Origin: CmP2 sp052084925 | GTDB lineage: Bacteria > Actinomycetota > Actinomycetes > Actinomycetales > Micrococcaceae | Assembly: GCA_052084925.1 (NCBI GenBank) | Contig: JBQDEV010000008.1 | Location: 1 to 64,000 of the forward strand | Direction of reading: 5' to 3' | DNA: 64,000 nucleotides | Shown here: piece by piece, positions 49,886 to 58,331 of the stretch | Layout: each line of letters opens with the position of its first letter | Position numbering within the stretch: the first letter of the stretch is position 1 | Translations under genes and position numbers: made by a program | The notes under the pieces: model-generated | Databases searched by the model: none | What the model was told of the DNA's origin: nothing | What the model saw: only the letters and a program-made list of their open reading frames with translations

Positions 49886-50475
49886 GGTGACTCCTCATCG
49901 TCGCGTTGCTGCGCGGCACGCGGCCAGAACGCCCAGCCCACCAGCACCGAGGCGACCAACGTGAGAGCGCCGAGCACGAAGGGGTTGCCGAACGCCGTAA
50001 TCACCGGCGCGGCACCCGGTACCGAAAACAGCACCGTCCGCACGGAGGAGACCTCGTACGGGAACGGGTCGTCTTCAGCGTTGGCATCGCCGCGCATCGT
50101 GATCACCCTGCTATCCCCACTCGTCCCGGCCGCCACCGAAGTCACGCGGTGGGTGACCGGGAGCTGATCCTCCTGGTCGACTGTCACCACGTCTCCGACG
50201 GAGATTTCAGATGCCGATACCTGTTGCACGGCGGCCACGGAGCCCGCCGGAATCGTGGGCGCCATCGACCCGGTCTTGAACATGATGAGAGTGATATTCG
50301 CGGCGAAGGCGAGGACCACCAGCGCGATACACACCAGACCGGCGAGGGCAGCCACCCACAACAGCGCCTCACCGGCGATCCCGGAGACACGACGGGCACG
50401 AGCGGCAGGCTGCGCGGTGCCGCCTGCATCGTCCCGATGCCGCGGTGCGCGGGATCGGCTCCGGGTGCTGGGCAT
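49882..50475 (-). CDS. sipW: SipW-type signal peptidase I, second copy
   Basis: The 197-residue protein has a basic N-terminal region, a transmembrane helix (about 38-62), then FKTGSMAPTIP with catalytic Ser70, LPVTHRV with His109, and MRGDANAEDD, the GDxN box. A second helix lies near the C-terminus. I chose ATG 50475, which follows GGAGG by 5 nt, over ATG 50493. It sits 28 bases after a TasA-like gene and overlaps the LPDTG gene. Compared with 4226 it shares the active-site plan but little else, so the copies are old. Confidence 0.9.
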   Translation of the reverse strand: MPSTRSRSRAPRHRDDAGGTAQPAARARRVSGIAGEALLWVAALAGLVCIALVVLAFAANITLIMFKTGSMAPTIPAGSVAAVQQVSASEISVGDVVTVDQEDQLPVTHRVTSVAAGTSGDSRVITMRGDANAEDDPFPYEVSSVRTVLFSVPGAAPVITAFGNPFVLGALTLVASVLVGWAFWPRAAQQRDDEESP

Positions 50476-50503
50476 CGGTTCCTCCACTCCCATGACGGGG
50501 TTT

Positions 50504-51145
50504 TTATCCTGAGGTTCCTGTGAACGTCCACTGTGCACGAACCTCTTGTCCCTGAACGTTGTTCGGGGCCGAAGAATCCAACGTCACGATGATGCAATAC
50601 GACACCGTATTCCCGCCGGCCGCTTCAAGGGACGCCTCGGTCAGAGAGGGAAGATTCCCGATACCCGTCACGGTGACATCTGGAGTCGTACCCGTGGTGC
50701 ATGCGGGCGGAGTCGCGGATGCCGAGCTCGTCACGCGCACCCCCACCGACAGTGCGTCGCGCAACGCGGCAGCATTCGCGCTCAGCGGGTTGCCGGCGGG
50801 GTCGGTCGCGGATGCGGCCGTGATGTTCACCGTCCCCGGGACCGATCCGTTGGCTTGGATCTGCACCAGGGCCGCCCTGGATTGCCCCGGGTACAGCCCG
50901 GTGGCGTCCAGCGGAACGACGAGCGCCGCCTGTGGGCTCTCGTGTTCGCTGAAGGCCCCGGTACCGGACCGCGAGACAATCCCGAACGTGCCGGACGAGA
51001 CCGTGCTCGTCGCCTGCTCGCTATCAACCCACGCAGCGAGAGTCGCGCCCGCGCCCAGCCCCAGGACAATACCCGCTGCAAGCAATGCACGGATCCTGAG
51101 CAACCTCAAGCGCCGGGACTCCCTCGTCTGACGGCGCGTCTTCAT
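50504..51145 (-). CDS. TasA/camelysin-like exported protein
   Basis: The 213-residue precursor has a very basic N-terminus, a hydrophobic segment and TLAAWVDSEQATSTVSSGTFG, the SipW cleavage region. The mature part is Ala/Thr/Ser/Val-rich, predicted beta, with a Cys pair (PPACTTG and YCIIV). It ends QWTFTGTSG, like the neighbour at 51154 (WQFTATSN). It lies 8 bases after that gene and 28 before sipW, so the two fibre-like proteins and their peptidase are one operon. Confidence 0.83.
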   Translation of the reverse strand: MKTRRQTRESRRLRLLRIRALLAAGIVLGLGAGATLAAWVDSEQATSTVSSGTFGIVSRSGTGAFSEHESPQAALVVPLDATGLYPGQSRAALVQIQANGSVPGTVNITAASATDPAGNPLSANAAALRDALSVGVRVTSSASATPPACTTGTTPDVTVTGIGNLPSLTEASLEAAGGNTVSYCIIVTLDSSAPNNVQGQEVRAQWTFTGTSG

Positions 51146-51153
51146 AGCGGAAC

Positions 51154-51771
51154 TCAGTTAGAGGTCGCCGTGAACTGCCAGGTGCCCGTTGCCTCTTCAC
51201 CCTGTTCCAAGTCCGCGGAGGCAGTGACAACGAAGCACAGCTGTACGGCTTCTCCGGCATCGCCACCATCACCAACGGCGAGAGGAACGGTGTCGCCCGC
51301 GGTAAAGGTGTTGAGTCCGTCCGCGCCGGAAGAGATCAGGGTGCCGCTGGTTGCGCTCGCATCGCAGTCGGCAGCTGGTCCGATCGCGTAGACCTCGTAT
51401 CCCAAGTGCTCGGCGTTCTCGCCGCTGCCTACGGCACCGGTGCCCGCGAGGGTCGCTGGACTGGTGGTATCGGCGTCGAGTCGCACCCACAACGGTGCGT
51501 AGACCACGTCTTCCGGGGCGAGGTTTTCAGCAAGGGGGAGGGTGAATTCCAGTTCGGCCGGGTTAGCGTCGGTAGCGTGATCGCTGAAGCCTGCGGTGGC
51601 CGACGCGGTTGATCCTTCGAGGTTGAAAGATCCGGCGCCGAAGTCCCCCGTAGCGAATTCCGAGTCGGTCCAGGCCGCGAGCACCATGGCCCCGCCAACG
51701 CCGAGAACGACGCCTCCGGCCAGAACTGCGAGGACCTTGCGTCGCTTTGTATTTGTGTTTGTGGCGGCCAT
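51154..51771 (-). CDS. TasA/camelysin-like exported protein, first gene of operon
   Basis: The 205-residue precursor has MVLAAWTDSEFATGDFGAGSF after its hydrophobic segment, an excellent SipW-type signal. The mature domain begins NLEGSTASATAGFSDH and has a Cys pair (AADCDAS and VQLCFVV). ATG 51771 follows GAGGAG by 6 nt. It is the first and probably most expressed gene of the five-gene operon, with an AT-rich leader holding a 23-base direct repeat. It is the likely main subunit of the second surface fibre or coat. Confidence 0.85.
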   Translation of the reverse strand: MAATNTNTKRRKVLAVLAGGVVLGVGGAMVLAAWTDSEFATGDFGAGSFNLEGSTASATAGFSDHATDANPAELEFTLPLAENLAPEDVVYAPLWVRLDADTTSPATLAGTGAVGSGENAEHLGYEVYAIGPAADCDASATSGTLISSGADGLNTFTAGDTVPLAVGDGGDAGEAVQLCFVVTASADLEQGEEATGTWQFTATSN

Positions 51772-52252
51772 AATTTTCTCCTCAAAGTGGGTGTGGTGAA
51801 GCAAGCTCAATGTGGGTGAGGTGAAGCAGAGAAGTCGCAGGGTGTGGTCGAAGGTGGATGCGAATACCGACGGCGCGTGCCGAGCAGATGAGCACGGGCA
51901 CACGAGGCGGAAATTCAAGAGCGCCGACAATTGACAATTCAATCTGGGCGCACGGTGGGCGTTAACGAGAAGAATCTATACAGCAATAGTGCAACAGGTC
52001 GCAGGTATTGGCAATATCTATTTGCACACCTTCCCCTTTGGCTACCGAAGAGTTACCCGTTCTACGAGAAGAGTTAGCCGATTGGCTAAAAAAATACACC
52101 ACCTGGAGTACCACCCGCACTCGACGTCACCCTTAGTTCAAATCTGGATTACTTCCGCGAGCAGGAGTACGGTGAAGGTGGCGCTGCCCGTTCGGGCACA
52201 CCTCGACTCCCGGTCGCCGCACGGCGACCCTGAAGAAGGAAAGAGGATTCTC
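51772..52252. other. Divergent intergenic region with leader repeat
   Basis: About 480 bases between the second TasA-like operon and the alcohol dehydrogenase. The centre (51960-52090) is AT-rich and presumably holds both promoters. Apart from the direct repeat at 51781-51828 I see no further element or gene. Confidence 0.55.
51781..51828 (-). repeat. Direct repeat in the leader of the second TasA-like operon
   Basis: The segment 51781-51803 (CTCAAAGTGGGTGTGG then TGAAGCA) is repeated at 51806-51828 with two changes, a period of 25 bases. The first unit contains the ribosome-site strand of the TasA-like gene. It could be a regulator or mRNA-binding site, or a chance duplication. Confidence 0.7.
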
Positions 52253-53353
52253 ATGCAGATCACCGCAGCCATCACCCGGGGCACCGGCGAACCCTTCGAA
52301 ATCACCACCCTCACCTTGGACGACCCGCGTCCGGGCGAGGTGCAGGTCAAGCTCACCGCCACCGGCGTCTGCCACACGGATGCCATCGTGCGCGATCAGG
52401 TCTACCCCACTCCCCTACCCGCGGTGCTCGGACACGAAGGGGCCGGCGTCATCGAGCAGGTCGGCGAGGGCGTCACCGCCTTCAAACCCGGCGACAAGGT
52501 GGTCCTGGGCTTCAACTCCTGCGGCGAGTGCACGCAGTGCCAGACCGGTAAGCCCGCCTACTGCCAGCAGTTCTATGACTACAACTTCGCCGGCACCCGC
52601 CCCGATGGCACCACGGCTCTCTCCGACGGCGACACCTCGGTGTCCTCGCACTTCTTCGGCCAGTCCTCCTTCGCCAGCCACGCCAACGTGTCCGCACGCT
52701 CCGTGGTGAAGGTCGACGACGACGCCCCACTGGAGCTGCTCGGCCCGCTGGGCTGCGGGCTGATGACCGGTGCGGGCTCCATCATCAACTCCCTGTCCGT
52801 GGGCGCCGGCGAGACCGTAGCCGTCTTCGGTACGGGTGCGGTCGGTTCCGCCGCCATCATGGCTGCTGCGGCTGTGGGCGCCACCACCGTCATCGCGATC
52901 GACCTGGTGGACTCCCGCCTGGAACGCGCCCGCGAGTACGGCGCCACGCACACCATCAACTCGGGCTCGGAGAACCTCGCGGAGCGCCTCGCCGAGATCA
53001 CCGGGGGCGCGGGCGTCAACGTCGCGCTGGACACCACCGGGGTCACCGCCGTGACCCGTCAGGCCGCCGATGCGGTGGGCATCAAGGGACGAGTCGGGCT
53101 GGTCGGCGCGCCGGCACTGGGCGACGAGGCCACCTTCGAGGTCGGCGCCTCCCTGCTCAAGGGCTGGTCTTTCCAGACGATCATCGAGGGCGACGCCGTG
53201 CCGCAGGACTTCGTGCCGCGGTTGGTGCACCTGTGGCGCAACGGCCAGTTCCCCATCGAGAAGCTGATCGAGACTTACCCGCTGGCTGAGATCAACCAGG
53301 CCTTCGAGGATTCGAAGTCGGGCGAGACGATCAAGCCGATCGTCACGTTCTGA
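52253..53353 (+). CDS. Zinc-dependent alcohol dehydrogenase, aryl/benzyl-alcohol type
   Basis: The 366-residue MDR enzyme has the catalytic-zinc residues in GVCHTD and GHEGAG, the structural-zinc cysteines in NSCGECTQCQTGKPAYC, and the NAD loop VFGTGAVGSAAIMAAAAVGA. LGPLGCGLMTGAGSI is typical of the aryl-alcohol/benzyl-alcohol and glutathione-dependent formaldehyde dehydrogenase group, and ATIIxGDAVP-like IIEGDAVPQDFVPRL of the former. AGAGGA precedes ATG 52253. It stands alone and its end overlaps the convergent VOC gene by 11 bases. Confidence 0.92.
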   Translation: MQITAAITRGTGEPFEITTLTLDDPRPGEVQVKLTATGVCHTDAIVRDQVYPTPLPAVLGHEGAGVIEQVGEGVTAFKPGDKVVLGFNSCGECTQCQTGKPAYCQQFYDYNFAGTRPDGTTALSDGDTSVSSHFFGQSSFASHANVSARSVVKVDDDAPLELLGPLGCGLMTGAGSIINSLSVGAGETVAVFGTGAVGSAAIMAAAAVGATTVIAIDLVDSRLERAREYGATHTINSGSENLAERLAEITGGAGVNVALDTTGVTAVTRQAADAVGIKGRVGLVGAPALGDEATFEVGASLLKGWSFQTIIEGDAVPQDFVPRLVHLWRNGQFPIEKLIETYPLAEINQAFEDSKSGETIKPIVTF

Positions 53354-54128
53354 TGTCGTCCTCGGGAGCCTGCACCGCCTTCAGGTAGGGCTCCACCAGT
53401 CCCGGCTCGGCGACCGCCGCGCGTGCCGCAGCGCGCGCGGCGTCATCGAGGGGGAGCCCGCGCAGTTCCTCGCCGCGCTGGTGCGCCGCTGCTGGGTCGT
53501 CGAGGGCCACGCTCAGTTCAATCAGTGCGGCCAGCGCGACCGCCCGCTCGGTCACCGTGGCCGTCTCACTGTGCCGTTTGAGCCCGGATTTCAGGGCGCG
53601 CGAGGCGGCGAGATCGTCGGTCTTGAACTCACGCAGGATCCGCGCATTGTCGATGGCTTTGGCCAGCCCGGTCAGTTCCGCTGATCCGCCGTATTCCAGC
53701 TCGGAGGGCTCGTCGCGCTGGATCACGATGATGACGTTGCCATTGGGATCCACCACGGAGAAGCGAGAAGCCCCGGGCCGGTAGCGAGTGATCCGCGGCA
53801 GCCCTCGGGCCAGCACCTTCCCGTAGTGGGCGCGCAGCCCGGCCACGAACCCTGCATGGTAAGCCGCGACGTCGTCGACCATCACCAGGCAGCCGCCGGT
53901 CTGCTCGGCCGCCGGGTCGAGATCGGGTGCGCCGTGGCCGTAGTGCAGCTCGAACGCGCTGAACCGGAAAGCCAGGTAGAGGTAGGGTCGGCGCTGATCC
54001 CAGGTCTTCTCGAACCCCAGCGCCGTGAAGAATTCGACGGTGGCGTCCTCGTCCAAGCAGGTCAGTAGCGGGACGACGGTCTCGTTGGGACGGATCCCGG
54101 GGGCGGGGTGCTCAGCAGATGCGGTCAT
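53343..54128 (-). CDS. VOC-domain protein with C-terminal helical extension
   Basis: The 261-residue protein has an N-terminal bleomycin-resistance-like VOC domain (about 15-140: VPLLTCLDEDATVEFFTALGFEK and SRFSVVDPNGNVIIVIQRD, in part) and an Ala-rich helical tail of about 110 residues that looks like TPR-type repeats (AVALAALIELSVALDDPAAAHQRGEEL). The tail is unusual for the family and may mediate dimerisation. Function unknown. Confidence 0.85.
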   Translation of the reverse strand: MTASAEHPAPGIRPNETVVPLLTCLDEDATVEFFTALGFEKTWDQRRPYLYLAFRFSAFELHYGHGAPDLDPAAEQTGGCLVMVDDVAAYHAGFVAGLRAHYGKVLARGLPRITRYRPGASRFSVVDPNGNVIIVIQRDEPSELEYGGSAELTGLAKAIDNARILREFKTDDLAASRALKSGLKRHSETATVTERAVALAALIELSVALDDPAAAHQRGEELRGLPLDDAARAAARAAVAEPGLVEPYLKAVQAPEDDIRT

Positions 54129-54161
54129 CGCCCCAGCATGGCGCAGATGCGCGCGCGGCGC

Positions 54162-55220
54162 CTATGAGCCGGTCGGGCCCCGCCGGGTGCGGCGCAGCTG
54201 GGCCAGCTGTTCGGCGCGCTGGCGACGCACCATGCGCGCGTCAATGATCACCAGGGTAATCACGACGGCGAAGCCCGCCGCCGCCAGCCCCACCACGGTC
54301 CACGCCTCGCCCGACGATCCAGGCGCGGCCAGGGTGCGTGCCTCATCCTGCCAGGGCCACAGGGTGCGCAGCCCGCCGATCATCACCCCGGTCAGCACCG
54401 CCAGGGTGAGGGTGTGATAGTGCTCCAGCAGCCATTTCAGCACCTTGACCACCACGATCATGCCCAGGATGGCACCCACCATGAAGATGCCCAGGTAGCC
54501 GAAGTCCCGGTTGTCGACGGCGCGCAGCGTCGGTTCGTAGAGCCCGAAGGTCAGCAGCAAGAACGAGCCGGAGAGCCCGGGCAGCACCAGCGCGGAGATG
54601 GCCACCGCGGCGGCCGGGATGAGCACCAGCGGACTGGGTTCGACGTCGGTGGGCGGCAGGGAGACGAGGAAGAAGATCCCGACGGCGGCCACCACCCCGA
54701 GCGCCACATGCCAGGGGCGCAGCCGGATGTGGGTGGAGTCCTTGCCGAGGATCTGATGTTGCACGCGGCGGAAGCTGAGGTCCTCGAGCATCATCCGCGC
54801 GGGCACGGCCACGGAGGCGAGCACCATACCGAAGAACAGGCCACGCATGGTCACCGGGTGGTTCTCCATCGCGTCCGCCATCGGTCCGGCCACGGTAAAG
54901 ACCGCGAGCAGCATTCCGATGGCAACCGGTAGCACCACTTTCCAGTGCACCCGCGCCAGTTCGGCGGTGAATCCGGCCTTGCGGTCGGGTCCGGTCACCA
55001 GGCGCCGGAAGGCCGAGATGACGGCGGAGGCCGAGTCGATGATCTGGTGGTAGATCCCCACCACCAGTGCCACGGTACCGCCCGATACCCCGGGCACGGT
55101 CTCGACGGCGCCGATCAGGGCACCGCGCACCAGGTTGCCGGGCACGGAGGTGCGACGGTGCGGGGGTGCGTCGTCGATCGGCTGCTCCGACGGCGCGGCG
55201 TTCTCGGGGGTGTCAGACAT
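54162..55220 (-). CDS. popT: DUF368 polyprenyl-phosphate translocase (PopT-like)
   Basis: The 352-residue membrane protein has about nine hydrophobic helices and the DUF368 phrases RGALIGAVETVPGVSGGTVALVVGIYH and ALVLPGLSGSFLLLTFGLYEPTL, the two related glycine-rich hairpins of the family. DUF368 proteins are now known to return undecaprenyl phosphate across the membrane for wall and polymer synthesis. The N-terminal 30 residues are a disordered acidic extension. ATG 55220 follows GAGGAG. It lies 53 bases after the siderophore permease genes but is functionally unrelated. Confidence 0.9.
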   Translation of the reverse strand: MSDTPENAAPSEQPIDDAPPHRRTSVPGNLVRGALIGAVETVPGVSGGTVALVVGIYHQIIDSASAVISAFRRLVTGPDRKAGFTAELARVHWKVVLPVAIGMLLAVFTVAGPMADAMENHPVTMRGLFFGMVLASVAVPARMMLEDLSFRRVQHQILGKDSTHIRLRPWHVALGVVAAVGIFFLVSLPPTDVEPSPLVLIPAAAVAISALVLPGLSGSFLLLTFGLYEPTLRAVDNRDFGYLGIFMVGAILGMIVVVKVLKWLLEHYHTLTLAVLTGVMIGGLRTLWPWQDEARTLAAPGSSGEAWTVVGLAAAGFAVVITLVIIDARMVRRQRAEQLAQLRRTRRGPTGS

Positions 55221-55272
55221 CGTGCGGGGCTCCTCGAAGGGTGGGGTAGGCACGGTGCCCCAGTCTACCGAG

Positions 55273-56319
55273 TCAGCGCTTTGATTCGACCAGCAGGAGG
55301 TAGATCAGATAGGCCCCACCCAAGCAGACGGTCACGGCCCCGACGGGCAGCGAGGCACCCGGGATGGCATGCTGCGCAGCAACGTCGGAGAGCAACAGCA
55401 GTAGGGCCGCGATCGCGCCGGATGCGCCGACGTCGACTGACTCACCGCGACCCACCAGGCGCCGGGCGATATGGGGTGCCGCGAGCGCCACGAACGCAAT
55501 GGGTCCGGCCGCCGCGGTGACTAACGCCGTGGTCACCGTGCCGAGCAGGATCAGCAGCAGCCGCGATCGCTCTACACGCACACCCAGCGCCGAGGCCGCC
55601 TCGTCACCCAGCTCCATCAGCACCAGGGTGCGCTGGGCGCTGGGCAGCACCAGCGCCACGAGTGCCCCTACCAGCCCCGCCGTCCCGAGCGCCCACCACG
55701 ACGTCAGCGCCAGGGAACCCGCGCCCCACACCGCGGCCCGCATCGCCGAGTCGATGTCGGCGTACACGGAGAACCAGGAGTTCACCGACGAGAGGAAGGC
55801 GCCGATGGCGATGCCGACGATGATGAACCGGAATCCGCTGACCCCGCGGCGGAACGACAGCGAGTACACCGCGAGCGCGGTGATGAGACCACCGATCACA
55901 GCGCCTAGTGTCATCGCTGCGTAACTGACCGCACCCAGCAGCATCGCGACCACGACCCCGGTGAAGGCGCCGGCGTTGAAGCCGATGATGTCGGGGCTGC
56001 CCAGCGGATTGCGGGTCAGTGACTGGAAGACCGCGCCGCTGACGCCCAGCAGCCAGCCGAAGAGCAGGGCGGCAACGATGCGGGGCAAGCGCCATTCCAG
56101 CACCACCATGCGCAGCAGCTCATCGTCGCTGCCGGTGAATACGGCGAACAACTCCCCCGGGCTGATGGGGTAGCTGCCCAGATGCAATGACCCGGCGGCG
56201 ACGACGAGACAGAACACGGCGATCACCGCCCGCACGATCACTCCACGGCGGGCGAGCCTCAGATGAACCGGGCCGCGATGGATCTCCAGATACGGGACGG
56301 ATTCGGCAGACCGGATCAC
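55273..56319 (-). CDS. FecCD family siderophore ABC permease, second subunit
   Basis: The 348-residue protein has about nine helices and FecCD motifs: RLPRIVAALLFGWLLGVSGAVFQSLTRNPLGSPDIIGFNAGAF (in part), LALTSWWALG, and GPIAFVALAAPHIARRLVG. It begins with GTG 56319, overlapping the preceding permease stop (GTGA). It should pair with 56316 as a heterodimer for ferric-siderophore import. An ATPase gene, normally next, is missing; DUF368 follows instead. Confidence 0.92.
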   Translation of the reverse strand: MIRSAESVPYLEIHRGPVHLRLARRGVIVRAVIAVFCLVVAAGSLHLGSYPISPGELFAVFTGSDDELLRMVVLEWRLPRIVAALLFGWLLGVSGAVFQSLTRNPLGSPDIIGFNAGAFTGVVVAMLLGAVSYAAMTLGAVIGGLITALAVYSLSFRRGVSGFRFIIVGIAIGAFLSSVNSWFSVYADIDSAMRAAVWGAGSLALTSWWALGTAGLVGALVALVLPSAQRTLVLMELGDEAASALGVRVERSRLLLILLGTVTTALVTAAAGPIAFVALAAPHIARRLVGRGESVDVGASGAIAALLLLLSDVAAQHAIPGASLPVGAVTVCLGGAYLIYLLLVESKR

Positions 56320-57380
56320 AGCGGACGCGCCCGTCGTGAATGAGCCAATAGCACCAGCAGCGGCGCTCCCAGCAGCGGCAGGACGATGCCGACCTGCAGC
56401 TCTCCGTTGCCCACCATGACGCGTCCTAGGATGTCGGCGGCCATCAGCACCACCGGGCCCACCACCAGGGACATCGTCACGATCCACCTGGTATCCGGGC
56501 CGACCACCCAGCGGCACAGGTGCGGCACCATCAGTCCGACGAAGGCCAGCGGGCCGCACGCCGCCGTCGCTGCACCGCACAGCAGCGTCACTGCCACCAC
56601 AACGACTCCTCGTGTCCAACCGATCCGCACGCCCAAGGCCCGCGCCACGTCATCGCCGAGGGCCAGGCTGTTGAGGGCGCCGGCGCAGGAGAGCGCGAGC
56701 AGCACACCGATGATCATCCACGGAAGCACGGTGGCGAGGGTACCGCCCGGACGGTCCACCAGCGTTCCGGCCTCCCAGAACCGCATCCGGTCGAACGTCG
56801 CGACGTCCATCAGCGCCAGCGTGCGGGAGACGCCCATGAGCACCGCGCCCAGGGCCAGCCCCACGAGGGTCAACCGCAAGGGTGTTGCACCCGCCGAGCC
56901 GCGCAGGGCGATGCCGTAGACGACCACCGCGGCGAGCACCGCGCCGAGGAAGGCGAAGGGCAGGTACTGGTCAATCCGGGTGACGCCGAGGAACATGACC
57001 GCGATCGTGACGGCGAATCCCGCGCCCGCGTTGATGCCCAGCAGCCCCGGATCGGCCATCGGGTTGCGGGTGAGGCCCTGCATGAGCGCACCGGCCACGG
57101 CCAAGGAGGCTCCCACGGCGATCGCAAGCAGGGTCCGTGGCAGACGCAGATTCACGACGGCAATGTGCTCGGCCGACGCCCCATCCGGTGCGGTCAGCGC
57201 CGTGAGAATCGTCGCCCAGGAGATACTCGTCGATCCCACACCCATGCTCGCCAGCGTCACGCAGCACAGCAGGGCCAGCGCCGCCAGCAGACTCAGGGGC
57301 CGCAGCAGCGTGGCCACCCGACGCGCCCGCGGCGACCCCGCTTCGACCACGGTGGCCTCGTCAAGCGTGCCGGCGGTCAT
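56316..57380 (-). CDS. FecCD family siderophore ABC permease, first subunit
   Basis: The 354-residue protein carries RLPRTLLAIAVGASLAVAGALMQGLTRNPMADPGLLGINAGAGF (in part), MRFWEAGTLVDRP and CGPLAFVGLMVPHLCRWVVGPD, all FecCD marks. It starts inside the end of the AraC-type regulator gene (20-base overlap) and overlaps the next permease by 4 bases, so the three are one operon. Substrate: a ferric siderophore, type unknown. Confidence 0.93.
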   Translation of the reverse strand: MTAGTLDEATVVEAGSPRARRVATLLRPLSLLAALALLCCVTLASMGVGSTSISWATILTALTAPDGASAEHIAVVNLRLPRTLLAIAVGASLAVAGALMQGLTRNPMADPGLLGINAGAGFAVTIAVMFLGVTRIDQYLPFAFLGAVLAAVVVYGIALRGSAGATPLRLTLVGLALGAVLMGVSRTLALMDVATFDRMRFWEAGTLVDRPGGTLATVLPWMIIGVLLALSCAGALNSLALGDDVARALGVRIGWTRGVVVVAVTLLCGAATAACGPLAFVGLMVPHLCRWVVGPDTRWIVTMSLVVGPVVLMAADILGRVMVGNGELQVGIVLPLLGAPLLVLLAHSRRARPL

Positions 57381-58125
57381 CCGTACCCATCCGGTCCTTC
57401 GCGGCGATCGCGTCGGCCACCGCCTGCCGGGGATCGGCCTTCAGCGCAGTCACCGTCAACCCGCCTTCGCGAGCCAATGCCTGGCCAAGCTTCGTCGACG
57501 ACGAGTACCCCACCCGATGCGCGGCCGTTGTCAGCGAATCACCGTTGAGCAGGTATCGGGCGGCCTCATTCAGCCTCGCCCTGGTCCGCCAGTGGGAGAA
57601 CGTCATCGCCGTTTCGGCGTGGAAGATCCGTTGCACCTGTCGCAGGCTGAGGTGATGCCGCCGGGCCAGGGCATCCAGGCTGGAGGCACCATGACGGGCT
57701 TCTTCGGCGATGCGGCGAATTACCGTGTGCTGCGGTTCGGGGAGGTGGAACAGCGTGGCGCTCACCTCGATGAGGGTCTCTCCCAGCACCTTCCTGCAAG
57801 CGGTGATCTCGGTTTCGGTGCGCGGGGTCGAGACGAGGATCGAGAGCACGGCCTCCCGAAGCTGTGGCACCCGGCGCAGCACCTGCAGCCCGCCGGCAGG
57901 GGTGACGTGGTCGTCCAGGAACGGCCCGAACACGGAGGTGTTCTCGTCGTAGACGGCGGAATGCGGAATGCCCGCGGCCAGCCAGACGCCTTCGTCGGTG
58001 GTCACGGTCACGGGGGTCCTGCCTACGGTGAGATGAGCGGTGCCGGTCACAACGTAGATCAGATGCGGCACCTCGTGGTGATGCGTCGCATGACCGGCAA
58101 AGCGAATGCTGGTGTCTTCCGGCAT
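57361..58125 (-). CDS. AraC family regulator of siderophore uptake
   Basis: The protein of about 254 residues has an N-terminal cupin-like half (THHHEVPHLIYVVTGTAHLTV, in part) and a C-terminal AraC double helix-turn-helix: SLDALARRHHLSLRQVQRIF and RTRARLNEAARYLLNGDSLTTAAHRVGYSSSTKLGQAL in part. The HHHE run is notable and could bind metal. Start is uncertain between ATG 58125 and GTG 58149. It precedes and overlaps the permease genes and is divergent from the binding protein; such regulators often sense the ferric siderophore. Confidence 0.88.
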   Translation of the reverse strand: MPEDTSIRFAGHATHHHEVPHLIYVVTGTAHLTVGRTPVTVTTDEGVWLAAGIPHSAVYDENTSVFGPFLDDHVTPAGGLQVLRRVPQLREAVLSILVSTPRTETEITACRKVLGETLIEVSATLFHLPEPQHTVIRRIAEEARHGASSLDALARRHHLSLRQVQRIFHAETAMTFSHWRTRARLNEAARYLLNGDSLTTAAHRVGYSSSTKLGQALAREGGLTVTALKADPRQAVADAIAAKDRMGTDDRRHA

Positions 58126-58239
58126 GGCGTCCGCCGCTCTAGTGTGCACAGTCGACTCGTCCTCTCGCGAGCATGCCGGGTCGGAATGTCACCCCCGGAC
58201 CTCAAGTTGTCACCTCCGGCAACCCCGTCTCGTGGCTGC

Positions 58240-58258
58240 TCAGCTTAGTCTAACTTCG
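58240..58258 (+). promoter_or_regulatory. DtxR/IdeR-like iron box
   Basis: The 19 bases TCAGCTTAGTCTAACTTCG match 13 positions of the DtxR/IdeR consensus TTAGGTTAGGCTAACCTAA, including the central TTAG-x-CTAA. It lies 74 bases before the siderophore-binding protein and near the divergent AraC gene. Confidence 0.55.
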
Positions 58259-58331
58259 GTAGCAAATGACCTTGTGCCGTTATTGACGGCTTCCGGCTCC
58301 CGCGGCCGGTTTCGATCCTTCGGAGGACTTG

